Assembly (NCBI GenBank): GCA_029959085.1
Contig: JARWIR010000035.1
Coordinates: 1,579,501-1,643,500 of the forward strand
Reading direction: 5' to 3'
From: Nemophila menziesii
Lineage: Eukaryota > Streptophyta > Magnoliopsida > Boraginales > Hydrophyllaceae
Length of the DNA: 64,000 bases
In this document: piece by piece, positions 46,257-58,568 of the stretch
Layout of the letters: every line of letters starts with the position of its first letter
Position numbering within the stretch: the stretch's first letter is position 1
Translations under genes and position numbers: made by a program
Notes under the pieces: model-generated
Told to the model about the DNA's origin: nothing
Database searches by the model: none
Seen by the model: only the letters and a program-made list of their open reading frames with translations

Positions 46257-48390
46257 GTACATATTTAATTTCTTTTGACACAGACAAAAATGGTGTTTGT
46301 AGATAAAATTATGCTACCAAAGATTTATTTGTATGATTACATACAAAGAAAGCCTGACTCTTATCATTGAAGGGAAAATCTAATGGAAAAGAAGAGCTGA
46401 ATTTACTGAAAGAAGGAAATATATTCTAATTCGTTCAAAGGATAAGGATACAAATGAGGATGAACATACTCATAATGATAAAATTATAGTCTGGGGTCAT
46501 TCTCTATATTTTATTTTCTTAAATATGTAAGATTATAATATGTAAACCCCTTTTAATTTTATTTGTTGGAATGTAATAGAACATACTTTGAAGTACACTT
46601 TTCATTTCACTTTTGTAAATTAATAACATTTTTTATAAAAAATTATGATTTTCTTATATAAGGACCGATGATCTTATTTATTAGATCTATTTCTAGACAT
46701 ACTATGTAATGAGACTAGTTTGAATTTGAATGTGTAAGAATGTTTGCTCTCTAGTTTTTTCTAGTATATCATTTTAGGTGTCTAGTGTAGAATCTTTACA
46801 TACATTCGTAGTAGTACTTTTCTCTATATATGTTTAATTTCATTGAAATTCATTAACCTAAAGTTTTTCTTGCAACTTAATATCCACTTCTTGATATCAA
46901 TAAACAATGTGTTTGATTCTATAGAGTCTAATGCCAAAAATATAAAGGATTAAGTGAAACTCATAATGATTTGAGCAATAATATATTCTGACAAGAAATT
47001 TATATGGTGTATGATAATATATACAAGTTTCTATTAAATTTACTTGAAAGTGAATGTTACAATATATACAACCTTAGATGGTTTAAAACTCGTATGTCAT
47101 ACATAAAACCTATGTGAACAAATATAAAATATATTACTCAACTATGGTTGATATATTTAGTATTTAATAAATATATATTATTACCTTAAGAAAAACTTTC
47201 TTTGGTTAGAATCATGGTTTCTCAAGTTTTGAAGTCTCTTAAACAAGTTTGTCATGTATGTCTTGATTACTAAAACTACTTCATGTAGTTCACCAAAATA
47301 TTCATCACACCTAAATATTACAGGGATTAGTACTCTCACGTGTCTTGTTCTTCAAAATCCATTAATTATCCCTAACCTAAGTATAGTTACCTAGACTAAT
47401 ATAAAACATTGCTCATATGATCTCATGAAATTATATTTCTACTATACTGTTAAATTATTTTGATTATTTTCATATTTTACATTGATCAATATGTTAAATC
47501 AATATTCCAAATCAATTAGGTTAGCTCAACTGTTCAGGACCTTGTCTCTCAATCAAGAGGTACAGATGTCGAATCCCTAACATTGTATTATTTTAGGAAA
47601 AAATTATTCCTTAAAATGTTTAGTCATGTATACCACATACTAATATTCTATATATAACATATAATTAAGGATTTTCTTGACCATGTAAGAATACTCGTGT
47701 AAGATAGATAATGTAGTTATTAAAGTATGATTTAGCGACAAATAGGTGTTATTATAAGAAGGTTAATATTTTCACATTTTGAAGGTTTTGAAAAAATTTA
47801 AGAAGTAAGAATGGTATCATATGAATAAGGATATGAATGTTCATTTAAGTAAGATATAATTTGCATTATTATATATTATCCATTTATAAAAAACTAGTTA
47901 TCCAAAAAAATTACAAAATATATCAAAATTGTTTGGAATAAACTAATGGTGACATAAGTATATTATGTCTTCAAGTCATGATATATATTATCCTAATTTA
48001 ATAGAAAAAGTCTAAAAAACTTTTTTGCATAAATCCTTTATAATATAAATCTGTCTATGAAATTGAAATTTTTTATATATAAATTAACCCAATATCTATA
48101 TCATAAAATAAAAGTAATTCTAAGATATAGATCTTTTAACATAAATAGTGGCCAATATCATTTGAGACCCCAGTTGTCATTAAGAAAATTAATTATTAAT
48201 TCTTTAATTTTTTATTAAAAAAATAACTTAACACATTGGACAACTATTTCTTATAAATTTCTAAAAAAATTAAAAAATAAACAAACAAACACAAAAAAAC
48301 ATATTTCATTTTTTAAATTAAACCTAATATCATTACTTTTCCTTCATCCTTCACTCACCTTTGCACCATTCCCCCAATGGACTACTATTC

Positions 48391-48648
48391 TCCACCATTT
48401 TCATACTCATCTTTCCACCAAGCAGCCATTAGAGTACAATTCTCTACCATCTTCACACTCACCTTTCCACCAAGACGCCACTCAAGTACCATTCTCCACC
48501 ATCTTCCCTCTCACATTTCCAACTAACCACTGGTTGATAGTATTCTCCATCATCTTCACAGTCACTTTTTCACCAAGCCGTCGCTCGAGTACAATTCTAC
48601 ACCATCTTCACACTCATCGGTCCACAACTCTACAACTTGAGTACCAGT
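48391..48648 (+). repeat. 52-bp minisatellite (B' copy)
   Basis: Same five units as 35,797-36,054 with a few substitutions; the third unit is one base longer (ttccctctcac). Its frame relations therefore change. Confidence 0.9.
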
Positions 48649-48817
48649 AACAATTATCCTTTCCACCATTCGACTACCATTATCCACCTCTACAAACTCA
48701 CATTTCCACTATGAAGCTCTCCTGGAACCCAAATTATGTTAGTTATTTAATTTTTAACTTAAAATCTTATTTAAGTTTAAATGGTTTTTAGATTTTCTCT
48801 GTCTCTTTTCTGTGTAG

Positions 48818-48893
48818 CTAGGGAACCATATGCCACCATCGTCAACCTGGCTTGCATACGCCATCAACAATCGGAGAACCCAAAGTAAGGTAA
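48818..48893 (+). repeat. Foldback-arm-related sequence (B' copy)
   Basis: Copy of 36,225-36,300. The acceptor-like cag is tag here. Confidence 0.6.
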
Positions 48894-50669
48894 GATTAGT
48901 TGGTCCCTAATTAATCTTAATAACCCTATATGACATCATGTTGTAGAAGGTTTTGTTGGACAACAATACAGGGAGACTTTGCTTTTCTACAGATTCAAGC
49001 TTAGAAGTCCTAAACACAATCTTATAGAAATACATACCTTTGAGTATTGTTGATTTTAAAATGGTTGATTTTAAATGAAACCTAAACATTATTTAATTTG
49101 TGTCTCTATCTATACACACGTGCAAGAACATAATCATACATATATTCTTTTTCTGAAAATTAGAAATACCTTCTGCAAACTCAGATTACATGCAAAATCC
49201 AAAACATTTTCAATTCAGTTTCATAAAATTTTAGATAATCCCTTAAAACACTCATAAATCCAAAAACAACAATCAACAAGATTAAACATCTTTTAGGCAA
49301 AGACTATAAAGGAAAGAACCTCGAAGAAGATCCAATGAACTGAGCATAACACGAGTAAATTTTCTCATTTTATCTAGTTTTAATGGTAAAAATCTTTATA
49401 ATAGATGAATTAACCATTATAGGTTAATGGGTTTGCTAAATATTCATGATTTAATAACAATAATTGTGTATAATGTGTATGATTAAATGGATGATTTTAT
49501 ACAAAATAAAGTGGATGCAGTTACCCATAGGTAATAGGAAAATAAGTATACACTATCATGTAATAATTTGGGGGTCCTTAGTCACTATATTCAAATTCAA
49601 TTTTCGGTTTTGTTTTCTTCATTTAAATTATTAAACTCTTGGTTCTAGATTAGTGAAGAATTATTGGGTTTTGAGTTAGGGCAACAATCATGTTTTGTAA
49701 TAGACCAACGTGTGTAATGGGTAGATTAACTATTGAAAGTATATACTTTGGTAGTTGTAATAAAATATTTTCTTAAATATTTAAAGACAAAATAAAATGA
49801 ATCATAGATTGAAAGATTGACATTTAATTAAATTTATTTTAGGATATTTATTTAATTATATAACTAAACAAAAATTAGATACAATATTGATTATGAAATT
49901 AATATTTTATTTATGTATAATATTTAACATATGTTTGTATAGATTTTGTACTCAAGTTTTACAAAATTAAGATTTTGATCATGTTAAGGATAAGATCTGT
50001 CATAATAAATAAAAGAATAGGATCGTTGATCATTTCATCTCATCTAATCCCTAAGATTTCATTTTTTATGGTGGTAAGATTTACTTAATTTATATGAAAT
50101 TTGTAATTGTTGTTGTGATTGAAAGTAATATGCAATTTTGTTTAAACAGATCGATTTGTAAAAATATTCATATTAAATATCATTTAATTATGAGTGTCTA
50201 TTTCTTTTTTTATTACTTTTTTTAGCGTTTAGTTTAGTTTTATCATTATAATTTTTTGTGAAAGTTATATATGTATCTGTATTTAAATGGTCAAAGAATA
50301 TATACAATAATGTTATATTTGTAAGTTGTAGATGAATTACTAACATAACAAGTCAAGATCATCTATTCTAGTTGTTAAATCATGATATTTATTGCAATAC
50401 CGAGTTTGAAGGTAGTACTTTTTAACTAATTGTAGGGCATGTCTGATGTTCAAGCATCATGTAAGAACATACAGATTTTGATGAGACATTAATGCTGAAA
50501 TAAAATTGAAAAAGACAATATGCCTTATGCACATGCCACGTCCGGTCACGTTTCAGGTAAAAGTATTTTATGTATTGATAACTTAATATGATCATTTTCC
50601 AATATTAAAAATTAACTCAAAAAATCATTAGAAGTACCTACCATAAAATTAACATATTAATATATGAAG

Positions 50670-51342
50670 TTGCATTTTCCAATACTTTTTCAATCTAAAA
50701 AGATTGATAGTATTATCGGAAAAGGTGGTAATGTGATAAAATCTCTTTAAGAAGAAACACAATCTAAAATTAAAGTAGCTAATTTTGATTCTGTTCCTGG
50801 ATCAGATGAACGAGTAGTAATTATTTCAAGTCCTTCTAACAAGGAAGCTAGAAGAAAGAAAAACGATGAAGAAGGGGCTAATATAGATAAAGAAGATGGT
50901 GTATTAGAGTTACATTGTGCAGCTCAAGTGGTCTTCTTAGAGTTCATGATTAAGTAGTTGAAGATGATTTAACTATGGCTGGTATTGAAAATGGTGATGA
51001 AACTGATGTAACTGTTAGATTATTAGTTCCTAATAGTTTAGTTTGGTGTCTTTTGGGGCGAAAAGGTGATGTTATTCAAAAGTTAAGGACTGATACTGGT
51101 GCAAGTATTCGTGTCTGTGTCTGCTGAACATCTTTCTGCTTGTGCTTTAACTAATGATGACCTTGTACATGTAATTATATTGAAAATACTCTTATGTTCA
51201 TGTAATTTATATTGAAAATATATTATCTATTCTTATTTCAAATACAAGGTTATCCAATTGTAGCAAAGAAAGCTTTATAAGAAGTATCAACAATGTTATT
51301 TCAAAATCCATGTAAAGATAGAACACCAATAAGTACAATTAA
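50670..51342 (+). pseudogene. KH-domain pseudogene (A' copy)
   Basis: Copy of 2,453-3,125 with the same stops and the same 4-bp insertion after TGASIRV. Changes include PGSDERVV for PGLDERVV and EGANIDKEDG for EGTNIDKEDG. Since the disabling changes are shared, the gene was already dead before the block was duplicated. Confidence 0.85.

Positions 51343-51344
<2 letters not shown>

Positions 51345-51398
<54 letters not shown>
51345..51398 (+). repeat. (TA)n microsatellite (A' copy)
   Basis: Expanded by about 20 bp relative to 3,128-3,159. Confidence 0.95.
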
Positions 51399-51402
<4 letters not shown>

Positions 51403-52420
51403 GAATTTGCATTGTTTTGCAGAATAGAAGATCCTAAAGTACAATTACAAAAAAGTACATGGCCATTTGATTTCTCGATCTTTCTTTTAACTAAATCCTT
51501 TTAACACAAGCATGACATGATGCAAGATCCTAGTGTAATGTATACTCAACAAAATGATAATTTGTCATGTAAATTCCATTAACCATTAATATTTTACATA
51601 TAATTATGGTAATATTACATGCCTAGATGCTCTAGGATATTTCCACGTAACACTTGTTTTATGTCATTTTTATTATTCATTAATTTTAAAATTAAGAGGT
51701 TTTTAGTATTGTGCAAGAGTTGACTATGAAGTTCTTGATTCCTTCAATTATAAACATGGTTCTTTACTCGTGCAACGAGCTTTTCAATGGTATTTATTGG
51801 TGTTATAAATGTTATATGTGTGTTTGAGCGAAAAGATGTATTAAAGTAAGCAATTGACCATTTATTTTTTCATCCATTCATGTGTTCTAATGCATTGCAA
51901 AAAATTTCATTTGTTGTAGGTAATGTTGAAATATTTGATCCACTTGAATATTTCTGTCCTATAAACGAGAATTTGTGTCATGAATATAGAGTTGTAAGTT
52001 ATTTCTTCTATTTATTTCAATAGTATAGATATTTTGTTGTTTATAAGATAGAAAAAAAATTTGGGGCTTGCCTACCCGTGCAAAAATTATATGATGTGCA
52101 TAGCATATAAGTTGATGTTTTTACAAATTTAATGGCAGGTCTAATTTTACAAAGAGAGTGATGGCTAGAAAGATGATGTTTTAGCGAACCTGAAAAAAGA
52201 AGACGTTTCAATCCGAAATTTGTCATAGAATACCATTTGGCCAAAAGATTTTTAATTGGTTGAGCTATTGTTAAAATGGTTATGAGTGAAATGCATTAGT
52301 TGGTTTTGGCTATCATATATAAGGTCCAAACATATAACTATTTTACTAAATAATATGGAATTAATGTTGATATATTTGGTAATTATATTAGTTAGAATGA
52401 TTAGGTATTGAGTTATGTCT

Positions 52421-52647
52421 TTATATATATACATATCCCATTATAACCACGTAAATACCCTCCACGATGGTTTGACACACTTGAAAATCATTCGGTTCAG
52501 GTACATATTGATGTAGAAACTTTCTATCGCGTAACACTTTCCACCATAGTTTCCCGAATAGCGCTTGGTTCGTATACCATGCCTTATGAAACCCTAGAAC
52601 CCCTAGACTGTTTGGTACAAATATTTTATACCACGAAACCCAACTGG
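52421..52647 (-). pseudogene. LINE-type reverse transcriptase fragment (A' copy)
   Basis: Same reading as 4,184-4,410 on the minus strand, with the same VSWYKI, LGF and NQALFGKLWWKVL motifs. The block before it in the next-door region of A (1-960) is not present in A', which begins inside repeat alpha. Confidence 0.65.
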
Positions 52648-54960
52648 TTATAAAATAGACAGTGCAAAATTTTCTTGGAAGTAAAATGTATAGAATATTT
52701 ATTTTGATTGGATCATATATTTTATTTGAAAATTCTGAAAAGAAGTTAAAAATGAAGGGTGTGCTCCACAACTTGGAGAGTATTATAAAAAAATATTAAG
52801 ATTATTGTTAATAGTTATCTGTATACGATGTATTTTCAGCTCGCCTCTTCAGAAAATTGTGGACTTTTGTTTCCTTCCAATTGGATATATTTTATGGATT
52901 TATAGGGAAGAAAGAAGTTTTAACTTTTTTAACCTTATTATTAGATTTTAGTTAGAGTGATGTTTGGTTTGGTTTACCCAATAAAGGTTGTACATTTATG
53001 ATTCTCAAATCATTTTGATATATTTATTTTCCTAAAAAATCCCTATATGTAAACTCACCTAACAAAAAGGAAGAACAAAATCATAAACTAAGACCACCAA
53101 GAAAGTAAATTCAAGGGCAATGTTGACCAAAGAAAAAATTTATAATGACTGTCTGGATTATAGTAAAGAAATAGAAAAGGGAGCATAATAAATGAATGGA
53201 TAGGAGAATATTTAATCTTATCTGGACTAGTATAAATAGATGAAAAAATTTCTTTAAAAGATTATATAATTGGGTTAATAACCTAAAAAGTCTACAACCA
53301 AGTAATTGTTGTCCAAAAGGTCCAATCAAATAAAAAGCCCATAATACACTTACTTGCCCCATTAGTATAGAGAAATTTATATAACAAGCTCTATATTTTA
53401 TTACACATAACATAATAAAAAACTCAGATTACATGCAAAATCCAAAACATTTTCACTTTAATTTCATAAAATTTTAGATTTTCCCTTAAAACATTCATTA
53501 ATCCAAAAACAACAATCAGCAAGATTAAACATCCAAATACTATAAAGGAAAGAACCTCGAAGAAGAACCAAGGAACTGAGCATAACACGGGTACATTTTC
53601 TCATTTTATCTAGTTTTTAATGGTAAAAATATTTATAATACATGAATTAAACATTATAGGTTAATCGCTAAATGTTCATGATTTACTAACAATAATTGTG
53701 GATATTGTGTATGATTAAATGGATAATTTTATACAAAATAAAGTGGATGCAGGTAATAGGAAAATAGGTGTACACTATCATGTAATAATTTGGGGGTCAT
53801 TAGCCACTATATTCAAATTCAATCTTCTGTTTTGTTTTCTTCATTTAAGTTATAAAAATCCTTGTTTTAGATCAGTAATGAATCATAGGGTTTTTAGTTA
53901 GGGTAACAATCATGTTTTGTTAAAGACCAACGTGTGTAATGGGTAGATTAACTATTGCAAGTATATACTTTTGTAGTTGTAATGAAATATTTTCTTAAAT
54001 ATTTAAAGAAAAATAAAATAAATCATAGATTGAAAGATTGACATTTATTTAAATTTATTTTAGGATATTTATTTAATTATATAGCTAAATAACAATTAGA
54101 TATAATTTTGATTATGAAATTAATATTTTATTAATGTATAATCTTTAACATATGTTTGTATGGATTTTGTACTCAGGTTTTACAAAATTAAGATTTTGAT
54201 CATGTTAAGGATAAGATCTGTTATGATAAATAAAAGAATAAGATCGTTGATCATGACATTTCAGCTAATCCCTAAGATTTTATTTTTTATGGTGGTAAGA
54301 TTTACTTAATTTATATGAAATTTTTAATTGTTGTTGTGATTGAAAGTAATATGCAGTAGTAACTGAAATTTTGTTTAATATTGCCTTCGTCCATTTCCAC
54401 TGTGATTGGACATGGTAGTAGTATATATAACTTGGAAAAATCAAATACTCTTAAGCATTTTTTGTACAATTTAAAAGACTAAATTGTTGTTCCTCATAGT
54501 CCTAAAATAATAAACAATCTGGTTCTCATATGAGATACATGGTCTCTTAAAACAAACATGTCAGTTATCTGCATTTAGAAAACTAAAATGAAAGATAAAA
54601 AACCCTTTAGAATAATTAAGTACACATATATGATGTTCACTAATATTATTTAGACTACTATTGTAGTATGTCAGTTTCCCATTTTTTTAGTGTTTACAAA
54701 CATAGGGTTGGCCAAATCATGTGATGTTAATTTTCTATAAAATTATATGAAATCTACCTAGAATATTTCACCAAGAACTCTTTATGTTTTTACAGACCAG
54801 TGTCAATATGGTAACATAATTTATGAGATAACATATCTAAATATAAACAGTAGAAATTTAATATTAGTTGACTTCTCAGTATTTGGTAGATAGAACTTTT
54901 GTTATGTTAGAAGTATTCAGTAATATTATGAATTGCACTATTAATCCCTATATTGTGCAG

Positions 54961-55247
54961 GGTTCATTAAAACACATCTCGAGCAATCCAAATAAAAAAT
55001 AAGCTTATTGCTACAGTGTCTAGGACAGAAGGGACCACCTATATGATGTAGGCTTTATATTGGGTGAACTTTCCAACATGAAGGAAATTGATTGGGTTAT
55101 AACGGAGGATTCTATTTACATAATTTCAATTGCAGGCTCTTACAATGGCTTGATCTGCCTATACTATTTTTGTTCACATAAAGAAGATACAATCATTTTG
55201 TGAAATCCTTCAACTCGAAAGCAAATTCAATTATATACCTTTATTTT
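54961..55247 (+). pseudogene. F-box/FBA relic (A' copy)
   Basis: Copy of 6,724-7,010, with GSYNGLICL and the TGA in place of Trp before NPSTRK. Same defects in both copies. Confidence 0.8.
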
Positions 55248-57281
55248 GAAAGATGTCAATTACACCCCCTATGTTACCCCCTACGTTACAATAATATTCT
55301 TTAGTTAGACATATGATTTATGAACCCATTATTTCATTATATAATAATATGCCTTGATGTTTATGTAATATGAACTCTTAATTTTTCTATATGATATCTC
55401 AAATACTTAGATTAAAGTAGTATTACTCAATTGTTTGACCAATGGGGTCTTGCTACCACTTAGGTGTATACGTCTTATGCTACATTCAATGAGGACACAC
55501 ATCCTAATATTTGAAAGATTGATATGCACTCACACATACATATGAAGTCTTCCTTCATTTTACTCGAAAAGAGATTCTCATTCTTAAAAGATGATCGAAA
55601 CAATATAAAATTCATTAGATTCCGAGTTTAATATGGTGGAACTAATATATGCAAATTTGGTAAGTCGAGACACATTTCACTCGGGATGCATTGATCTTGA
55701 TAGGTTTTTTCTATTTCAAATCTTAATTTTTTATATATGCAAAAAATTATATGTTTTTTGTCTAATTTGTGTTTGATGTGCATTTACAATCTTATCTTTC
55801 CCCTTTTTCTAGATTTTGATGTCTTAAATTGTAAATCTGATGAGGAGGTGGAATTTTTTATTGGTTGAATTAAAGTTTAATAAAGGTATTATATTTCTTA
55901 TTAAAATTATTATAAGGGTTTTAGAAGACTGTTAATGACTAAAAGTTCTTTAACAAATGCAAATGCATTGATGAGGCAATTGCTAATAAGGAAATTCCAA
56001 GCAATGTTCATGAATTGCCTTTTCAACCAAACTTACTCATTTAATTAAATCCTCAAGAAATTAACTTCATTGTAAATCATGTGATTGCTTCAATGTGCTT
56101 TTTAGTGTTGTAAATTGGTGTTAGAGTTAATTGGCTCGCTCAACTAGCATCAGATATTTATCTCTCATGTACTTTGTTAAGGTGGAGTGAGTTCATTGTT
56201 AGTTTAGTTTAAATTTAATTTTTCCTTCCTTATGACTACTGAACGCGAAATTTCCTCAATATCTTCACTAACCATATGTCTTCTTTTGCTAGATTGATTA
56301 TCCCAACAATTGGTTCTCAAATCAAGATACTATCGAACTTCGTAACCTTCAAAAACAAGTTCCAGTGGTTTTTTTGTAAGTGAATTAACTCGGTTTTAAT
56401 TTTATAAAACATTTTATTGTATATATACATATATATATACACATAGGAATGGTTCTTATTTAGTAGAACGAAAATAGAATTCAACACCTAAACAAATGTT
56501 CTTCTTTCCACAGTTTCAACAATTGTGTCGAGGTGAGAATTCTGTATTTTTTACAATGATTTTCCCCAAATAAGATAACATAATATTTAAATCATGTACT
56601 TAACTTCCTATTTTATATGAGACTGAAAATGGGAGACATACTTGCTATTCTTGAAATCAAGGATATGATATATTGTATTTAACTATGTCATATATATGTT
56701 AAATACAATCATATTTTGCTACCATATTGAGGGTAAAATTTGTTTTTACATTCATTTTACATGAAAGAGAAGGGTTAAATGCACATTTTTTCAAAATTTC
56801 AAATAGAAAGTAACCCACTGTATTCCCGTAATAGTTTAGCATAGTACTTGAAAAGCTTGAGTCAATTGACTTTTTTTGGTTTCCACAATTAAAAATTTGC
56901 TCTGCAGAAGTTTTTTATTTCGGAAATCGATGATAGTGAGACGTCTTTATGACTCTTTATTTCAATTACCATAAAGTAAATTAATTTTTACTTCTTATAG
57001 TAAAAATGAATTTATGCGGATTGATCATACTATTGATTTAAAATTTGGGTGATTCTCTTGAATGAAGATTTAATCAAGGAGATGACTAATGAAAGAAGCA
57101 TGTTACACTTTTATCTCGTATTAGTATATTTTTTTAAATTTAATAAAAAAATTGTTGTTTTTCAGAACACTTACCTATATATAATTTGCTAAAACCTCCG
57201 AGAAATCTACAACAGGTCATTGGTGATCTTAAAGGTAAGACAGATAAATGGGTCAAGATCATCTATTTTAGCCGTTAAATC

Positions 57282-57582
57282 ATGATGTTGTCTTTGACAG
57301 GCCATTCCTTATCTCCAATTACCATTCTAATCTCTTTCCATAAGTTGTTGTCTTTGACTTGGACTCTAATTAAGCTCCATAATTATCTTTAAAGCTTCAC
57401 ACTAAATATATAATTAAACCCAATATGCTCTAAAAATATTAGTTTACTAAATCAAGACTCAAAATAGGAAAGTGTAGCATTTCTCAAGAAAATCGACTCA
57501 AAGACTTCCTAAATCACTAAAAATGATGTCTCATCCTAATATAAATCTATCACAAATGACGAGACATCAATATTATATCGCA
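57282..57582 (-). repeat. Antisense leader fragment (A' copy)
   Basis: Copy of 9,045-9,345. One visible difference is aatgatgtc here against aatgatgta in block A. Confidence 0.8.
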
Positions 57583-58509
57583 AACACTTAGATAAGGTAA
57601 TATTACTCAATTGTTGACCAATGTGTTCTTGCTACCACTTAGGTGTATGCGTCATATACTAAATCCTTTGTAGCATATACAATAAATATTTTATCAATGA
57701 GGACCCACATTCTAATATTTAAAAGATTGATATGCCCTCATATATACACCTAAAGTATCCTTTGTACCCACATACTAAAAAAAATGATAGAGTCTTCAAT
57801 TTACTGGTAAAGAGATATCCTTCTGAAAACATGATCGAAAAAGAATTAGAATCATTAGATTCAGAGTTTAATATGGTGGATCTAATACATACCAATTTGG
57901 TAAGTCGGGACACATTACGCTCAGGATGCATTGATCTTAATATGTTTTTTCTATTTCAAATCTTAATTTTTATATATGTGAAAATATTATATGTTTGTGC
58001 ATTTAATTTGCATTTAATGTGCATTTAAAATCTTATCTTTCCCCTTTTTCCAAATTTTGAAGTTTTAATTTTTAAATCAATTCGATATGATCTCATGTAA
58101 TGTGAGGAGCTTGAATATTTAATTGGTTGAATTGAAGTTATATTTAGGTGTTATATTGCTCATTTAAATTATAATAAGGGTTTTAGAAGATTGTTAATGC
58201 CTTTTTAATGGAAAAATGTATTTTTTTCATTCTTTTGTTAAATATTTATCAATCTTACTCATTTAATTAAATCCTCAAGAAATTACCATCCTTGTAAATC
58301 ATGTGATTGCTTCAACGTGCTTTGTAGTATTGTAAATTGGTGTTGGAGTTAATCCTCATTATCTTCACTGACCATATGTCTTATTTTGCTAGTTTGATTA
58401 TCCCATGAATTGGTTCTCATATTATCTAACTTTGTAGCCTTCAAAAATAGGTTTGGTGATTTTTTTTTCAAGTGAATTAACTCGGTTTTTATTTTCTAAA
58501 ACAATTCAT

Positions 58510-58517
<8 letters not shown>

Positions 58518-58565
<48 letters not shown>
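58518..58565 (+). repeat. (TA)n microsatellite (A' copy)
   Basis: Expanded by about 24 bp relative to 10,279-10,304. Confidence 0.95.

Positions 58566-58568
<3 letters not shown>

Larger units (their letters stand above)
39237..49181 (+). repeat. Block B': second copy of the 10-kb duplication
   Basis: Copy of 26,429-36,588. It contains the leader, the foreign RNase H tail, the unrecognised open stretch, one unit of the 209-bp sequence, both candidate exons and the 52-bp minisatellite. It stops at tgcaaact (49,181), where block A' begins with a 5-bp overlap (aaact). Confidence 0.95.
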
